Shown: one piece after another, positions 1-6,298 of the stretch
Position numbering within the stretch: the stretch's first letter is position 1
Layout of the letters: each line of letters opens with the position of its first letter
From: CAYOYH01 sp964408165
Lineage (GTDB): Bacteria; Patescibacteriota; Saccharimonadia; Saccharimonadales; CAYOYH01
Direction: 5' to 3'
Length of the DNA stretch: 7,121 nt
NCBI GenBank assembly: GCA_964408165.1
Contig: CAYOYH010000040.1
Span: 1-7,121, forward strand
Position numbers and translations under genes: made by a program
Notes under the pieces: generated by a model
The model's database searches: none
What the model was told of the DNA's origin: nothing
The model's input: only the letters and a program-made list of their open reading frames with translations

Positions 1-162
1 GTCGCTGGGCAATGTTTCGCCTACTCCGCAGGTAATAAGCTTCACTTTTACACCACGCTGTTGCAAGCGCCACTTCAGAGCCACTACGTTCCCGGTGTCG
101 CCGTAAATATTCATTTCTTTGGCGTACAGATGACAGATGGTTAAGCTTTTACTGCCTACCAT
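1..162 (-). CDS. gatD: GatD, lipid II isoglutaminyl synthase glutaminase subunit (5' part only)
   Basis: The first 54 codons are visible and the rest lies beyond the window edge. The N-terminus reads LTICHLYAKEMNIYGDTGNV (residues 7-26), followed by a helix of the type ALKWRLQQRG. This is the typical opening of the CobB/CobQ-like class I glutamine amidotransferase GatD. In the known system GatD releases ammonia from glutamine and passes it to MurT, which amidates the alpha-carboxyl of D-Glu in lipid II to give D-isoglutamine. The catalytic Cys and His would lie in the missing part and cannot be checked. The ATG at 162-160 overlaps the murT stop by 7 nt, the usual murT-gatD arrangement, which fixes the start and implies translational coupling. 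Identification rests on the N-terminal motif plus its murT neighbour. Confidence 0.88.
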   Translation of the reverse strand, partial: MVGSKSLTICHLYAKEMNIYGDTGNVVALKWRLQQRGVKVKLITCGVGETLPSD

Positions 163-1445
163 ATGTCCTCCACATCGTCAGTGTATGATTTTAATATCTT
201 CCTCAGCTCCAGCATTGCCGTGTAGGTAGGAAAGACGGTGATATCCCCTGTTGCCTCGCCGGCATCAAGGGCATACTCCAGGGCTGTCTCGATATCCTGG
301 TCTACCTTGTCCACCTCTAAGCCCATGTACTGAAACCTAAGCGCCATATCATAGGCTCTGGTGCCACCTACTACTAGTGTTGGCTGGTGCTTTTTTAGTA
401 GATCGAAATTCACGTCCCACAGCCACGAAACATCACGGCTATCAGCATAATTGTCGTTTACCAACACTAACGCTACTTCAGTGTTTTCGTTAATTAATGT
501 CCGTATGTTTTGGTTGAATCCGCTGGGGTTTTTCGCCAGAGCGATGTGTACGGCTTTGTCTTGGAGTTGTATTTTCTCGCCCCTGCCGAACGCTGGGCGA
601 ACTTGGCTTAGGCTGCTTAGCGCGCTTTTTACGTTAAAATTATCCTGTAGCAGATGCCGCACTGTCGCCAGTGCAGCGGTAGCATTGACTCCGTTGTGAA
701 CCCCCTCGAACTGCAGCTGCGATTTGTACTTAACATTTTCAACCTCTACCTCGATTTCCTGACCTATCTGCGACTTCAACACTACATCTACTTGACCACT
801 GAAGCTCTTCGACACAGCACCCTTGCTTAGCAGCTCCTCATCAGTCGGCAGCAAGCTTTTAATATCCTCCGCCGCTCCGTAAAACGTTACCGATGCCTCG
901 CTGGGAAGTTGCTCCTCAAGACTAGCCACCGGCGGATCGTCGGCGTTCAGCACCGCTCCTTTGGCGTGAAAGAGCGCTTTAGAAATAAGCCCAGCGGTAT
1001 GGTCTATCTCGCCGTATCTGTCAAGCTGATCTCTCATGACATTGGTCACGGTTATGATTAACGGCTGCAAGTCTCTAGCCAAATGTCTGGAATGGGCTTC
1101 GTCCACCTCGATGACGGCAATGTCGAATTCGACCTTACCCACTACAGATGAGTTGTCAATAAGCGCCGACAGAATTCCTCTAGTGAAATTGCTCCCAGTT
1201 TTGTTGGTAAAAACAGTCAAGCCTGTACCTTCCAGTATCCCAGCTACCATCTTCGTAGTGGTAGTTTTGCCGTTAGTGCCGGTTACTAATATTATTCCTT
1301 TTTCAAACTGCGAGCTAAAGCTCAGTAGTAGCTTTGGGGCTATTTTCTGAGCTACCAGCCCAGGCAAGGCTGAGCCACTGTTGCCAAGCAGTCTACTAAC
1401 GACTATTGTTAGCTTCGCCGTAATTATTGCCAGTATCTTTCTCAT
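156..1445 (-). CDS. murT: MurT, Mur-ligase-like lipid II isoglutaminyl synthase subunit, lacking the Cys4 zinc ribbon
   Basis: This 429-residue protein is the ATP-dependent partner of GatD, acting on lipid II at the cytoplasmic face. Visible features are the hydrophobic MurT-type N-terminus with ALPGLVAQKI (26-35), the P-loop GTNGKTTT (56-63), NKTGSNFTRG (81-90), the Mur acidic motif IEVDEA (112-117), TNVMRDQLDRYGEID (134-148), and the C-terminal MurT domain (DUF1727) from about 285. That domain contains AKNPSGFNQN (304-313) and NDNYADSRDVSWLWD (330-344). The Asp of the DVSW motif (D338) matches, from memory, the MurT Asp proposed to complete the GatD catalytic triad. The protein contains no cysteine at all, so the Cys4 zinc ribbon found in the central domain of Staphylococcus and Streptococcus MurT is absent; residues about 190-245 hold a Cys-free replacement. 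The ATG at 1445-1443 lies directly after a -10-like box with no Shine-Dalgarno sequence. It ends in TAG inside the gatD start. Confidence 0.95.
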   Translation of the reverse strand: MRKILAIITAKLTIVVSRLLGNSGSALPGLVAQKIAPKLLLSFSSQFEKGIILVTGTNGKTTTTKMVAGILEGTGLTVFTNKTGSNFTRGILSALIDNSSVVGKVEFDIAVIEVDEAHSRHLARDLQPLIITVTNVMRDQLDRYGEIDHTAGLISKALFHAKGAVLNADDPPVASLEEQLPSEASVTFYGAAEDIKSLLPTDEELLSKGAVSKSFSGQVDVVLKSQIGQEIEVEVENVKYKSQLQFEGVHNGVNATAALATVRHLLQDNFNVKSALSSLSQVRPAFGRGEKIQLQDKAVHIALAKNPSGFNQNIRTLINENTEVALVLVNDNYADSRDVSWLWDVNFDLLKKHQPTLVVGGTRAYDMALRFQYMGLEVDKVDQDIETALEYALDAGEATGDITVFPTYTAMLELRKILKSYTDDVEDIW

Positions 1446-1452
1446 GAGTGAT

Positions 1453-1481
1453 ATTATAGCTTTATGGCAATGCTAGAACAA
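1453..1481 (-). promoter_or_regulatory. Candidate murT promoter giving a nearly leaderless mRNA
   Basis: On the minus strand a perfect TATAAT (1458-1453) is preceded by TTGTTC (1481-1476) with a 17-nt spacer. The -35 matches TTGACA at only three positions. Seven bases separate TATAAT from the murT ATG, so initiation at the normal distance would start the transcript at or within a base or two of the start codon. No Shine-Dalgarno sequence is present. This is inference from sequence only. Confidence 0.5.
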
Positions 1482-1491
1482 AGCCAGCATT
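1469..1491 (-). other. Small hairpin just after the miaA stop
   Basis: AATGCT and AGCATT form a perfect 6-bp stem, extendable inward by a G-U and a G-C pair, with a 7-nt loop. It begins two bases after the miaA TAG. No T-tract follows on the minus strand, so it is not a convincing intrinsic terminator. It overlaps the candidate murT -35 box and may protect the miaA mRNA end or be incidental. Confidence 0.3.
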
Positions 1492-1493
1492 TC

Positions 1494-2369
1494 CTACCGC
1501 GCCTTTTGAGCGACTAAAAATCTATCTGCTAGCAACTGGGCTTCGGCCGAAGTCTCCACCCATTCAATCTGGCGATTTTTCTTAAACCAGGTTCGTTGTC
1601 TTTTTGCCAAGGCTAAAGTGTTTTTGACTATTCTTTGTTTAGTTCGGCGCATACTTAGTTCTCCACCGTGCCACAGTTTAAACTCTTTGTAGCCAATTCC
1701 CTGCATGCCTTCGCAGTCCCAACCGTATTTTTCGGCGACACCCAGGGCTTCTTTCTTCAACCCTTTTTTGAACATCGTTTCTACTCTTTGTTCAATGTTG
1801 CTTCTCAACTGACTTTTGTCAATTTTTACGCCAATCACTAGCGTGTTGGTGCGTAATTTACTACGCTTTGGAACTTCGCCATTGGTTTCTAGCACCCTGA
1901 TTAGTCTCCGCTTGTTTCTTGTGTCTATCCCTGTTAAATCTAATTTTTTAGCATTAATTTCATCGATTAATTGTGCAATCGACAACGAATTATAGTGAAC
2001 TCTAGCTTTCTTGTCGCTGGTCTTGGTGAAACTGAAGTTGAATATAACTCCGTCAACATACAAGCCTGTTCCGCCCACAATAATCGGTATGTTGCCCCGA
2101 GTATATATTTGGTTCATTGCGACGCGGGCGTCCTTTTGGTACCGACCGGCAGTGTAGGCTTGATCTGGCTCAACCAAGTTTATTAAATGATGATTCACCA
2201 GTTGCTGTTCTTTTTCGCTGGGCTTAGCAGTGCCTATATCCATGCCTCTGTAAACAGCTCCCGAATCGGCCGAAATTATCTCGCCACCATACACTTTAGC
2301 CAACTGTAGAGCGATGGACGACTTACCGCTAGCTGTTTCGCCAACTACTACTAACAGGGGTTTATTCAT
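1494..2369 (-). CDS. miaA: MiaA, tRNA dimethylallyltransferase
   Basis: MiaA transfers a dimethylallyl group from DMAPP to N6 of A37 in tRNAs that read UNN codons, the first step toward i6A/ms2i6A. The 291-residue protein is full length for a compact bacterial MiaA. It shows the P-loop GETASGKS (10-17), ISADSGAVYRGMDIGTAKP (32-50) with the family's catalytic Asp (D35), NHHLINLVEPDQAYTAGRY (59-77), IIVGGTGLYVDGVI (96-109), DTRNKRRLIRVLE (149-161), QGIGYKEF (223-230) and the C-terminal LAKRQRTWFKKN (254-265). The ATG at 2369-2367 lies inside the end of the ATL gene (8-nt overlap) and has no Shine-Dalgarno sequence, so its translation is probably coupled to the ATL gene. It ends in TAG. Every family block is present and nothing looks degraded. 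Confidence 0.97.
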   Translation of the reverse strand: MNKPLLVVVGETASGKSSIALQLAKVYGGEIISADSGAVYRGMDIGTAKPSEKEQQLVNHHLINLVEPDQAYTAGRYQKDARVAMNQIYTRGNIPIIVGGTGLYVDGVIFNFSFTKTSDKKARVHYNSLSIAQLIDEINAKKLDLTGIDTRNKRRLIRVLETNGEVPKRSKLRTNTLVIGVKIDKSQLRSNIEQRVETMFKKGLKKEALGVAEKYGWDCEGMQGIGYKEFKLWHGGELSMRRTKQRIVKNTLALAKRQRTWFKKNRQIEWVETSAEAQLLADRFLVAQKAR

Positions 2370-2691
2370 CGGGCCAATAAATATGTTTATCGATATCTAT
2401 TTGGAAATCTTCGGATACTTCAAAACCCTCAGCTTCAAGGTCTTTTTTATGACCAATTCTACCTCCGTAGTAGCCAGACGCCAATGTGCCCGATTTATTC
2501 ACTACCCTGTGCCACGGAAGCTCCAAGGGGCCATAATGAGCCAGTCCACCGACTTGCCTTGCACCGCGAGGACTACCACAAATAGCGGCAATCTGCCCGT
2601 AAGTCATCACCCTCAGCTCTGGAATCGTCGCCACTGTTTCATAGACTCTATCTTTGCACAGATTTCGCACTTTCCCACTGTCCCAGCTCAC
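2362..2691 (-). CDS. Alkyltransferase-like (ATL) DNA-repair protein of the MGMT/Ogt family, Trp in place of the catalytic Cys
   Basis: The reliable domain reads VYETVATIPELRVMTYGQIA, then GSPRGARQVGG, LPWHRVVNKSG and SGYYGG. This is the DNA-binding domain of O6-alkylguanine-DNA alkyltransferases. The PCHR active site of true transferases is PWHR here, as in E. coli Atl. Such proteins bind O6-alkylguanine and flip it out without removing the alkyl group, in the known cases handing the lesion to nucleotide excision repair. The start is uncertain. I chose GTG at 2691 (109 aa), with GGAG 11 nt upstream, because conserved sequence begins shortly after it; GTG at 2670 is also possible. The frame stays open to ATG 2874 and TTG 2877 (171 codons), but that extension runs over the thrS 3' end and through a dispersed palindrome and has no family features. 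The TAA stop overlaps the miaA ATG. Confidence 0.88.
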   Translation of the reverse strand: MSWDSGKVRNLCKDRVYETVATIPELRVMTYGQIAAICGSPRGARQVGGLAHYGPLELPWHRVVNKSGTLASGYYGGRIGHKKDLEAEGFEVSEDFQIDIDKHIYWPDE

Positions 2692-2778
2692 ATCTGAGGC
2701 GGCTCCAAGCGCTGACTCTTCACTCGACGTATCCTCTAGGTACGCCTCACTCAGATTAAGCGCTTTCGCTCGCTCAGG

Positions 2779-2808
2779 CCCGCCTGACTGTGCGTCAGTA
2801 CGGGCAGG
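2779..2808 (-). repeat. Dispersed palindromic element, copy 1 (thrS-ATL junction)
   Basis: The minus strand reads CCTGCCCGTACTGA, a short loop, then CAGTCAGGCGGG, forming an imperfect hairpin with one G-U pair, one mismatch and one bulged base. A second copy with the same imperfections occurs at 6755-6786. It starts 13 bp after the thrS TGA, so it could stabilise or end the thrS message, although no T-tract follows. If the ATL gene uses its far upstream start, the element would be translated in frame. Confidence 0.8.
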
Positions 2809-2821
2809 CTGCAAGCTGGAA

Positions 2822-4678
2822 TCAGCGCGCAAGTGCGAAATCCATGCTTTGAAAAAATTTGGTGTTTTGTTCATCAATCCACTCTGTGAGTTTACCTAGC
2901 TCGACACTATTTTCGCCGTCACCGGTGCGCACGCTTACGGTGTTAGCCTGCGCGTCTCTAGGGCCAACAATAAGCATGACAGGGATTTTCATTTCCTTGG
3001 CTTCTTTAATCTTCTTGCCTAGTGATTCGTTGCGGTGATCTACGCTGTAGCGCAGCGTGTTGAACTGTAGTGGTTCATTTAGCACTACCGAATCGAGCTG
3101 CCTAGTTATCTGTTCTACGTATTCATCTACATCACTGTTGATTTGCAAAATTCTTATCTGTTCTGGGGCCAACCAAAATGGAAAATTTCCATTTACATGT
3201 TCGATGTAAACACTCAGAAACCTCTCGATTGTCCCCAGTAGCGCACAGTGAATCATTACCGGCGTTTTCTTGGTGCCGTCTTTGGCTGTGTATTCTAGTT
3301 CGAATCGTCGAGGCTGTACAAAGTCTAGCTGGACTGTTGCCAGCTGCCATTCTCGACCAATAGCATCGACTCCTATGAAGTCGATTTTGGGGCCATAGAA
3401 AGCCGCTTCACCCTCGTCTATTTTGAAATCTAGGTTATTCTTTTTGGCAATCGCCTCTAGCGTCTCTTGGGCCTGTGACCAAAGTTTTTTGTCCCCCAAA
3501 TAAGCATCGGTATCGTCACGAAATGACAGATGAAATTTCAACCCCATGCCTAGCGTGGCGTACATTTCCTGCGCCGCCTGAATCAACGAACTTACTGATT
3601 CTTCGATCTGCTCCTCAATGCAAAAAACATGACTATCGTCCTGAGTTAGCGAACGCACCCGGCTAAGCCCATGCAGTTCTCCAGATTTCTCGTCACGGTA
3701 ATCGGTGGTGTTCTCCATGTACCGCAACGGTAAGTTTTTATAACTCCGAGGGCTGGAGGCATAAATTTGGGTGTGATGAGGGCAGTTCATCGGTTTCAAC
3801 ACTAGTGAATCTGATGTTTCTTGGCTCTCCACTTTAAACAATTCGTCACCAAACTTGTCCCAATGACCTGATTTTTTATACAAATCAGTTTTTGCTATGT
3901 GCGGCGTCCAGACTCTTTCAAAACCCCGTTCTTTTCGAAGTTCCTGAGAATAGTTCCCCAGTAGTTCCCTGAGTACCGTACCCCTAGGAGTGAACATCGG
4001 TAATCCAGAGCCGACTAAATCTGATGAAACGTATAGGTCTAGTTGTTTGCCTAGCTTTCGGTGGTCTCGTTTCTTGGCCTCTTCTAGCATTTGAAGGTGT
4101 TGCTCTAAATCTTCGGCTGTTTCAAACGCTACTCCGTAGAGGCGTTGCATCTGCGCTTTAGTCTCGTCGCCACGCCAATAAGCGCCGGCAACTCTGAGCA
4201 ATTTAAACTCCCCTACTTTGCCGGTACTGGGCAGATGTGGCCCATGGCAAAGATCTGTAAAATCACCATTAGTGTAAAAAGACACCGTGTCCACACTCTG
4301 ATTATCGCTGCTGAGTCCCAGCTGGGAAGCATCAATATCTTTGGCACTGGTAGTGCCTTGGCGGCTAAGGTCGTTTAACAGTTCCTCTTTGTATGGTTGC
4401 TTCTCGGCTTTTGCCCATTTCAACGCCTCCTCTAGGCTCTTGTCTGTTCGGACAAACTCTTGATCCTCAGAAATGATTCTCCTCATCTCTTTTTCTATTT
4501 TTTCGAAATCTTCTTCAGAAATTTTATAGTCATCTACTGTAACATCGTAATAAAAACCATTGCCTACTACTGGGCCAACACCGAGTTTTACCCCTGGCCA
4601 AAGTTTTTTCATGGCGGCAGCCATGATGTGGGCTAGGCTGTGGCGCATGGCATGCAGTTCGTCGGCTTTGTCTGACAT
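2822..4678 (-). CDS. thrS: ThrS, threonyl-tRNA synthetase without TGS domain
   Basis: This class II synthetase charges tRNA-Thr and carries a proofreading domain. I chose ATG at 4678 (618 aa), preceded by GAGGGG with a 6-nt spacer. The frame extends two codons to a TTG at 4684, and the residue numbers here count from that TTG. The N-terminal TGS domain of long ThrS is missing; the protein opens at the editing domain with HSLAH (15-19) and CHGPH (146-150), which hold the conserved His and Cys editing residues. The catalytic core runs from about 210 to 505, with MNCPHH (C301), motif 2 YRDEKSGELHGLSRVR (329-344), DDSHVF (H352) and motif 3 MIHCALLGTIERF (H479). C301, H352 and H479 match the three zinc ligands. 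The position after H479 is Cys where Arg is usual. The anticodon-binding domain follows from about 507. It ends in TGA. Confidence 0.97.
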   Translation of the reverse strand: MSDKADELHAMRHSLAHIMAAAMKKLWPGVKLGVGPVVGNGFYYDVTVDDYKISEEDFEKIEKEMRRIISEDQEFVRTDKSLEEALKWAKAEKQPYKEELLNDLSRQGTTSAKDIDASQLGLSSDNQSVDTVSFYTNGDFTDLCHGPHLPSTGKVGEFKLLRVAGAYWRGDETKAQMQRLYGVAFETAEDLEQHLQMLEEAKKRDHRKLGKQLDLYVSSDLVGSGLPMFTPRGTVLRELLGNYSQELRKERGFERVWTPHIAKTDLYKKSGHWDKFGDELFKVESQETSDSLVLKPMNCPHHTQIYASSPRSYKNLPLRYMENTTDYRDEKSGELHGLSRVRSLTQDDSHVFCIEEQIEESVSSLIQAAQEMYATLGMGLKFHLSFRDDTDAYLGDKKLWSQAQETLEAIAKKNNLDFKIDEGEAAFYGPKIDFIGVDAIGREWQLATVQLDFVQPRRFELEYTAKDGTKKTPVMIHCALLGTIERFLSVYIEHVNGNFPFWLAPEQIRILQINSDVDEYVEQITRQLDSVVLNEPLQFNTLRYSVDHRNESLGKKIKEAKEMKIPVMLIVGPRDAQANTVSVRTGDGENSVELGKLTEWIDEQNTKFFQSMDFALAR

Positions 4679-4684
4679 ATACAA

Positions 4685-4690
4685 CCCCTC
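4685..4690 (-). promoter_or_regulatory. thrS ribosome binding site
   Basis: GAGGGG on the minus strand lies 6 nt before the ATG at 4678. It supports that ATG rather than the in-frame TTG at 4684, which would sit directly against the site. It is the clearest Shine-Dalgarno sequence in the window. Confidence 0.7.
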
Positions 4691-4781
4691 GCTTAATTTT
4701 TTACTCTAGAGATAACTATACCAGAAGTGTCGCCTTCTCTACATCAATAGCCGGAAAGTAGCTTGAAACTATCCTCATGTT

Positions 4782-4801
4782 ACTAGTCCCCCAGTACTAG
4801 T
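4782..4801 (-). promoter_or_regulatory. Hairpin in the thrS leader
   Basis: Two ACTAGT hexamers flank an 8-nt G-rich loop and can pair as a 6-bp stem. The upstream CCCA could instead pair with TGGG of the loop, giving a weaker exclusive fold. I found no T-box sequence (no AGGGTGGNACCGCG-like antiterminator) and no terminator-like T-tract before the start, so a regulatory role for the leader is only a possibility. Confidence 0.3.
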
Positions 4802-4832
4802 TTGGGCAACATTACTCCGTTCCCCTGATGAA

Positions 4833-4863
4833 ATTATACAATTTTACCCAAATATATTTTGAA
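4833..4863 (-). promoter_or_regulatory. Candidate thrS promoter
   Basis: A perfect TATAAT (4838-4833) is preceded by TTCAAA (4863-4858) with a long 19-nt spacer, or by CAAAAT with a 17-nt spacer. It lies in the 242-nt gap between the SDR stop and thrS, the only large gap upstream of the thrS block. It would give a leader of about 150 nt. The -35 is weak. Confidence 0.42.
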
Positions 4864-4920
4864 TGAAATTAATCGTCTCTATTTCACTCTAACGAAAGAT
4901 TTAAAAAATCGCCGCCCGTC

Positions 4921-5667
4921 CTATTTTCTTTCCAATTTCTGCAAGGAAAGACCACCGTCAACTGTAATAATCTGTCCAGTAATAGCGTCATTTTCCAAAA
5001 CCCCGACAGCTGCGTGTGCAATTTCGGCGGCAGTCACATATCGATTTATCATTGTTCTTAATTCGCGAATTTTCTTTTCGACCTCTAACATCTCACCCCA
5101 TGCAGGCGTCCATGTGTACCCTGGCGCAATGGCATTTACCAATACCTTTCCATCAATTTTTGCGAGATTTACTGTCATGCTGGATAATGCCGCCTTAGCA
5201 ACCGAATAAGCAAAGGCTTCGATGTTGCCCCCTCCAATATTTCCGTAGCACGAAGTAATGTTTAAAATTTTACGCAAAGAAGAATTCTTATTTTGCTTGA
5301 GAAAATTTTGAGAAACATGGAGGGTCGAAAAGAAAATATTTTCAAACTGATCTCCCCAATTTTCATTATCAAAAAAATTACCCGATTTATGCTGACCAGC
5401 ATTATTTACCAAAATATCTATCTCGCCGACCGTACTGGAAATTTCAGCAAACATTTTTTCAATTTGCTTTTCCTCTATAAGATCGGCTTGAAAAATAAAC
5501 CCCTTGGAGTGTTTTTCAATTCCTTCGAGAGTTTGCTCTGCACCCTTTAGATTTTTTCGATAATTAACAAGGACATTCGCGCCCTTTTTGGCGCAAGAAA
5601 CCGCTATGGCCTGTCCAATGCCGCTTGAAGATCCAGTTACAAGAATTTTTTTGTCTTTCAGATTCAT
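4921..5667 (-). CDS. Short-chain dehydrogenase/reductase (classical SDR), substrate unknown
   Basis: This is a complete 248-residue classical SDR. It has the Rossmann motif TGSSSGIG (11-18), ADL (61-63), NNAG (88-91), an Asn at 110 in the usual active-site position, catalytic Ser139, Tyr154 and Lys158 (YSVAK), APGYTWTP (181-188), and the closing ITGQIITVDGG (229-239) typical of FabG-like enzymes. It should use NAD(P)H to reduce a carbonyl or oxidise an alcohol. The substrate cannot be read from sequence, and FabG is one option among many. ATG 5667 lies 3 nt after the PNPOx-like stop with no Shine-Dalgarno sequence, so translation was probably coupled to that gene. G+C is about 38%, clearly below thrS at about 47%, which suggests a separate, perhaps acquired, origin. 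It ends in TAG. Confidence 0.93.
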   Translation of the reverse strand: MNLKDKKILVTGSSSGIGQAIAVSCAKKGANVLVNYRKNLKGAEQTLEGIEKHSKGFIFQADLIEEKQIEKMFAEISSTVGEIDILVNNAGQHKSGNFFDNENWGDQFENIFFSTLHVSQNFLKQNKNSSLRKILNITSCYGNIGGGNIEAFAYSVAKAALSSMTVNLAKIDGKVLVNAIAPGYTWTPAWGEMLEVEKKIRELRTMINRYVTAAEIAHAAVGVLENDAITGQIITVDGGLSLQKLERK

Positions 5668-5670
5668 AAG

Positions 5671-6126
5671 TTATTTGATAGTAAATTCTTCGGCTTCATC
5701 TTCGCCATAGAGCCCATCATCCCAATACTTCATATGACTTGGTTTGAGAATCCAAATTTTTGAGCGCGAGGCGTTTGTAGTTATCCATTTGACTGTGAGT
5801 ATATCACGAAGGTCTGGGAAATTTTTATATAATAATTTGACACCAGTTGCTATTTCAATCGAACTTTTTGCAGGACGACAAACACCAAGTCCCTACGCCG
5901 CCTTGCGGTTTTTGTTGTTCTTGGGATTAAACCATGCAATCGAAAAAGCAACATTTGGATTTTTTAATATCATCTGGCTGCGTCTTGTGTCCTTTGAACT
6001 GACAAAATAAATTACCATCTTTTCATCAATACCAATATATGCGTTTGCAACCCGAATATCTTTTTCGTCTCGCGACGCAATTGTCATTAACTTTTGAGAT
6101 TTAATAAATTTTAGTGGCTCTTTCAT
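5671..6126 (-). pseudogene. PNPOx-like FMN-binding split-barrel protein interrupted by one in-frame amber codon
   Basis: The frame from ATG 6126 runs 152 codons to a TAA at 5673-5671 and is broken only by a TAG at 5895-5893 (codon 78). The first part contains KEPLKFIKSQKLMTIAS, VANAYIGIDEKMVIYFVSSK and NPNVAFSIAWFNPKNNKNRK, typical of small pyridoxamine-phosphate-oxidase-like flavoproteins. After the TAG the same frame resumes with GLGVCRPAK, then KWITTNA, SKIWILKP and MKYWDDGLYGEDE, the expected C-terminal half. No frameshift is needed. The broken codon falls where family members, from memory, usually carry Gln, so a single CAG-to-TAG change explains it. An upstream TTG (6138) would overlap the preceding small ORF. 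Either the gene is recently inactivated, a suppressor reads the codon, or the base is a sequencing error. It is 4 nt after the small ORF and 3 nt before the SDR gene. Confidence 0.85.
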
Positions 6127-6130
6127 AATC

Positions 6131-6298
6131 TTATCCAATCAATTTGCTAGCTTTCACCTCAAGAATTTTTCGTAATCGTTCTACATTTTTGGCTAAATCT
6201 TGGTTGCTTAACATGAAGCAATACCAACAAAAAGTATGCACCATTACCAAGTAATACGCCTTTCTAATTGTTACTGTACTGTCATAATTTAAGCCCAA
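6131..6298 (-). CDS. Small unrecognised ORF at the head of the flavoprotein-SDR cluster
   Basis: This open frame of 55 codons starts at TTG 6298, which has GGAG 5 nt upstream. It could also start at ATG 6244 (37 aa) or ATG 6214 (27 aa). I do not recognise it. The TTG form has a basic segment (TIRKAYY), a Cys-aromatic segment HTFCWYCF with a CxxC pair, then a charged helix DLAKNVERLRKILEVKAS. Its TAA at 6133-6131 lies 4 nt before the flavoprotein ATG, and the flavoprotein in turn lies 3 nt before the SDR gene, a spacing that favours a real first gene in an operon. It could instead be the remnant of a longer protein or a chance frame. The CxxC pair alone does not establish metal binding. Confidence 0.45.
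   Translation of the reverse strand: MGLNYDSTVTIRKAYYLVMVHTFCWYCFMLSNQDLAKNVERLRKILEVKASKLIG

Noticed and set aside
451..1350. Plus-strand open frames opposite murT
   Set aside because: They are antisense shadows of a well-supported minus-strand gene with no protein-family features. The same applies to the plus-strand frames opposite miaA, ATL, thrS and SDR.
2779..2808. CRISPR or intrinsic terminator interpretation of the palindrome
   Set aside because: There are no regularly spaced repeats or spacers, and no T-tract follows on the minus strand; the second copy inside a tRNA relic fits a dispersed palindromic repeat better.
4679..4838. T-box riboswitch upstream of thrS
   Set aside because: No T-box consensus, specifier-loop arrangement or terminator/antiterminator pair could be found.
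4911..4920. Minus-strand GACGGGCGGC resembles the conserved 16S rRNA 3' region
   Set aside because: Only about nine bases match and the flanks are AT-rich and unrelated to rRNA; it is coincidence next to the SDR stop.
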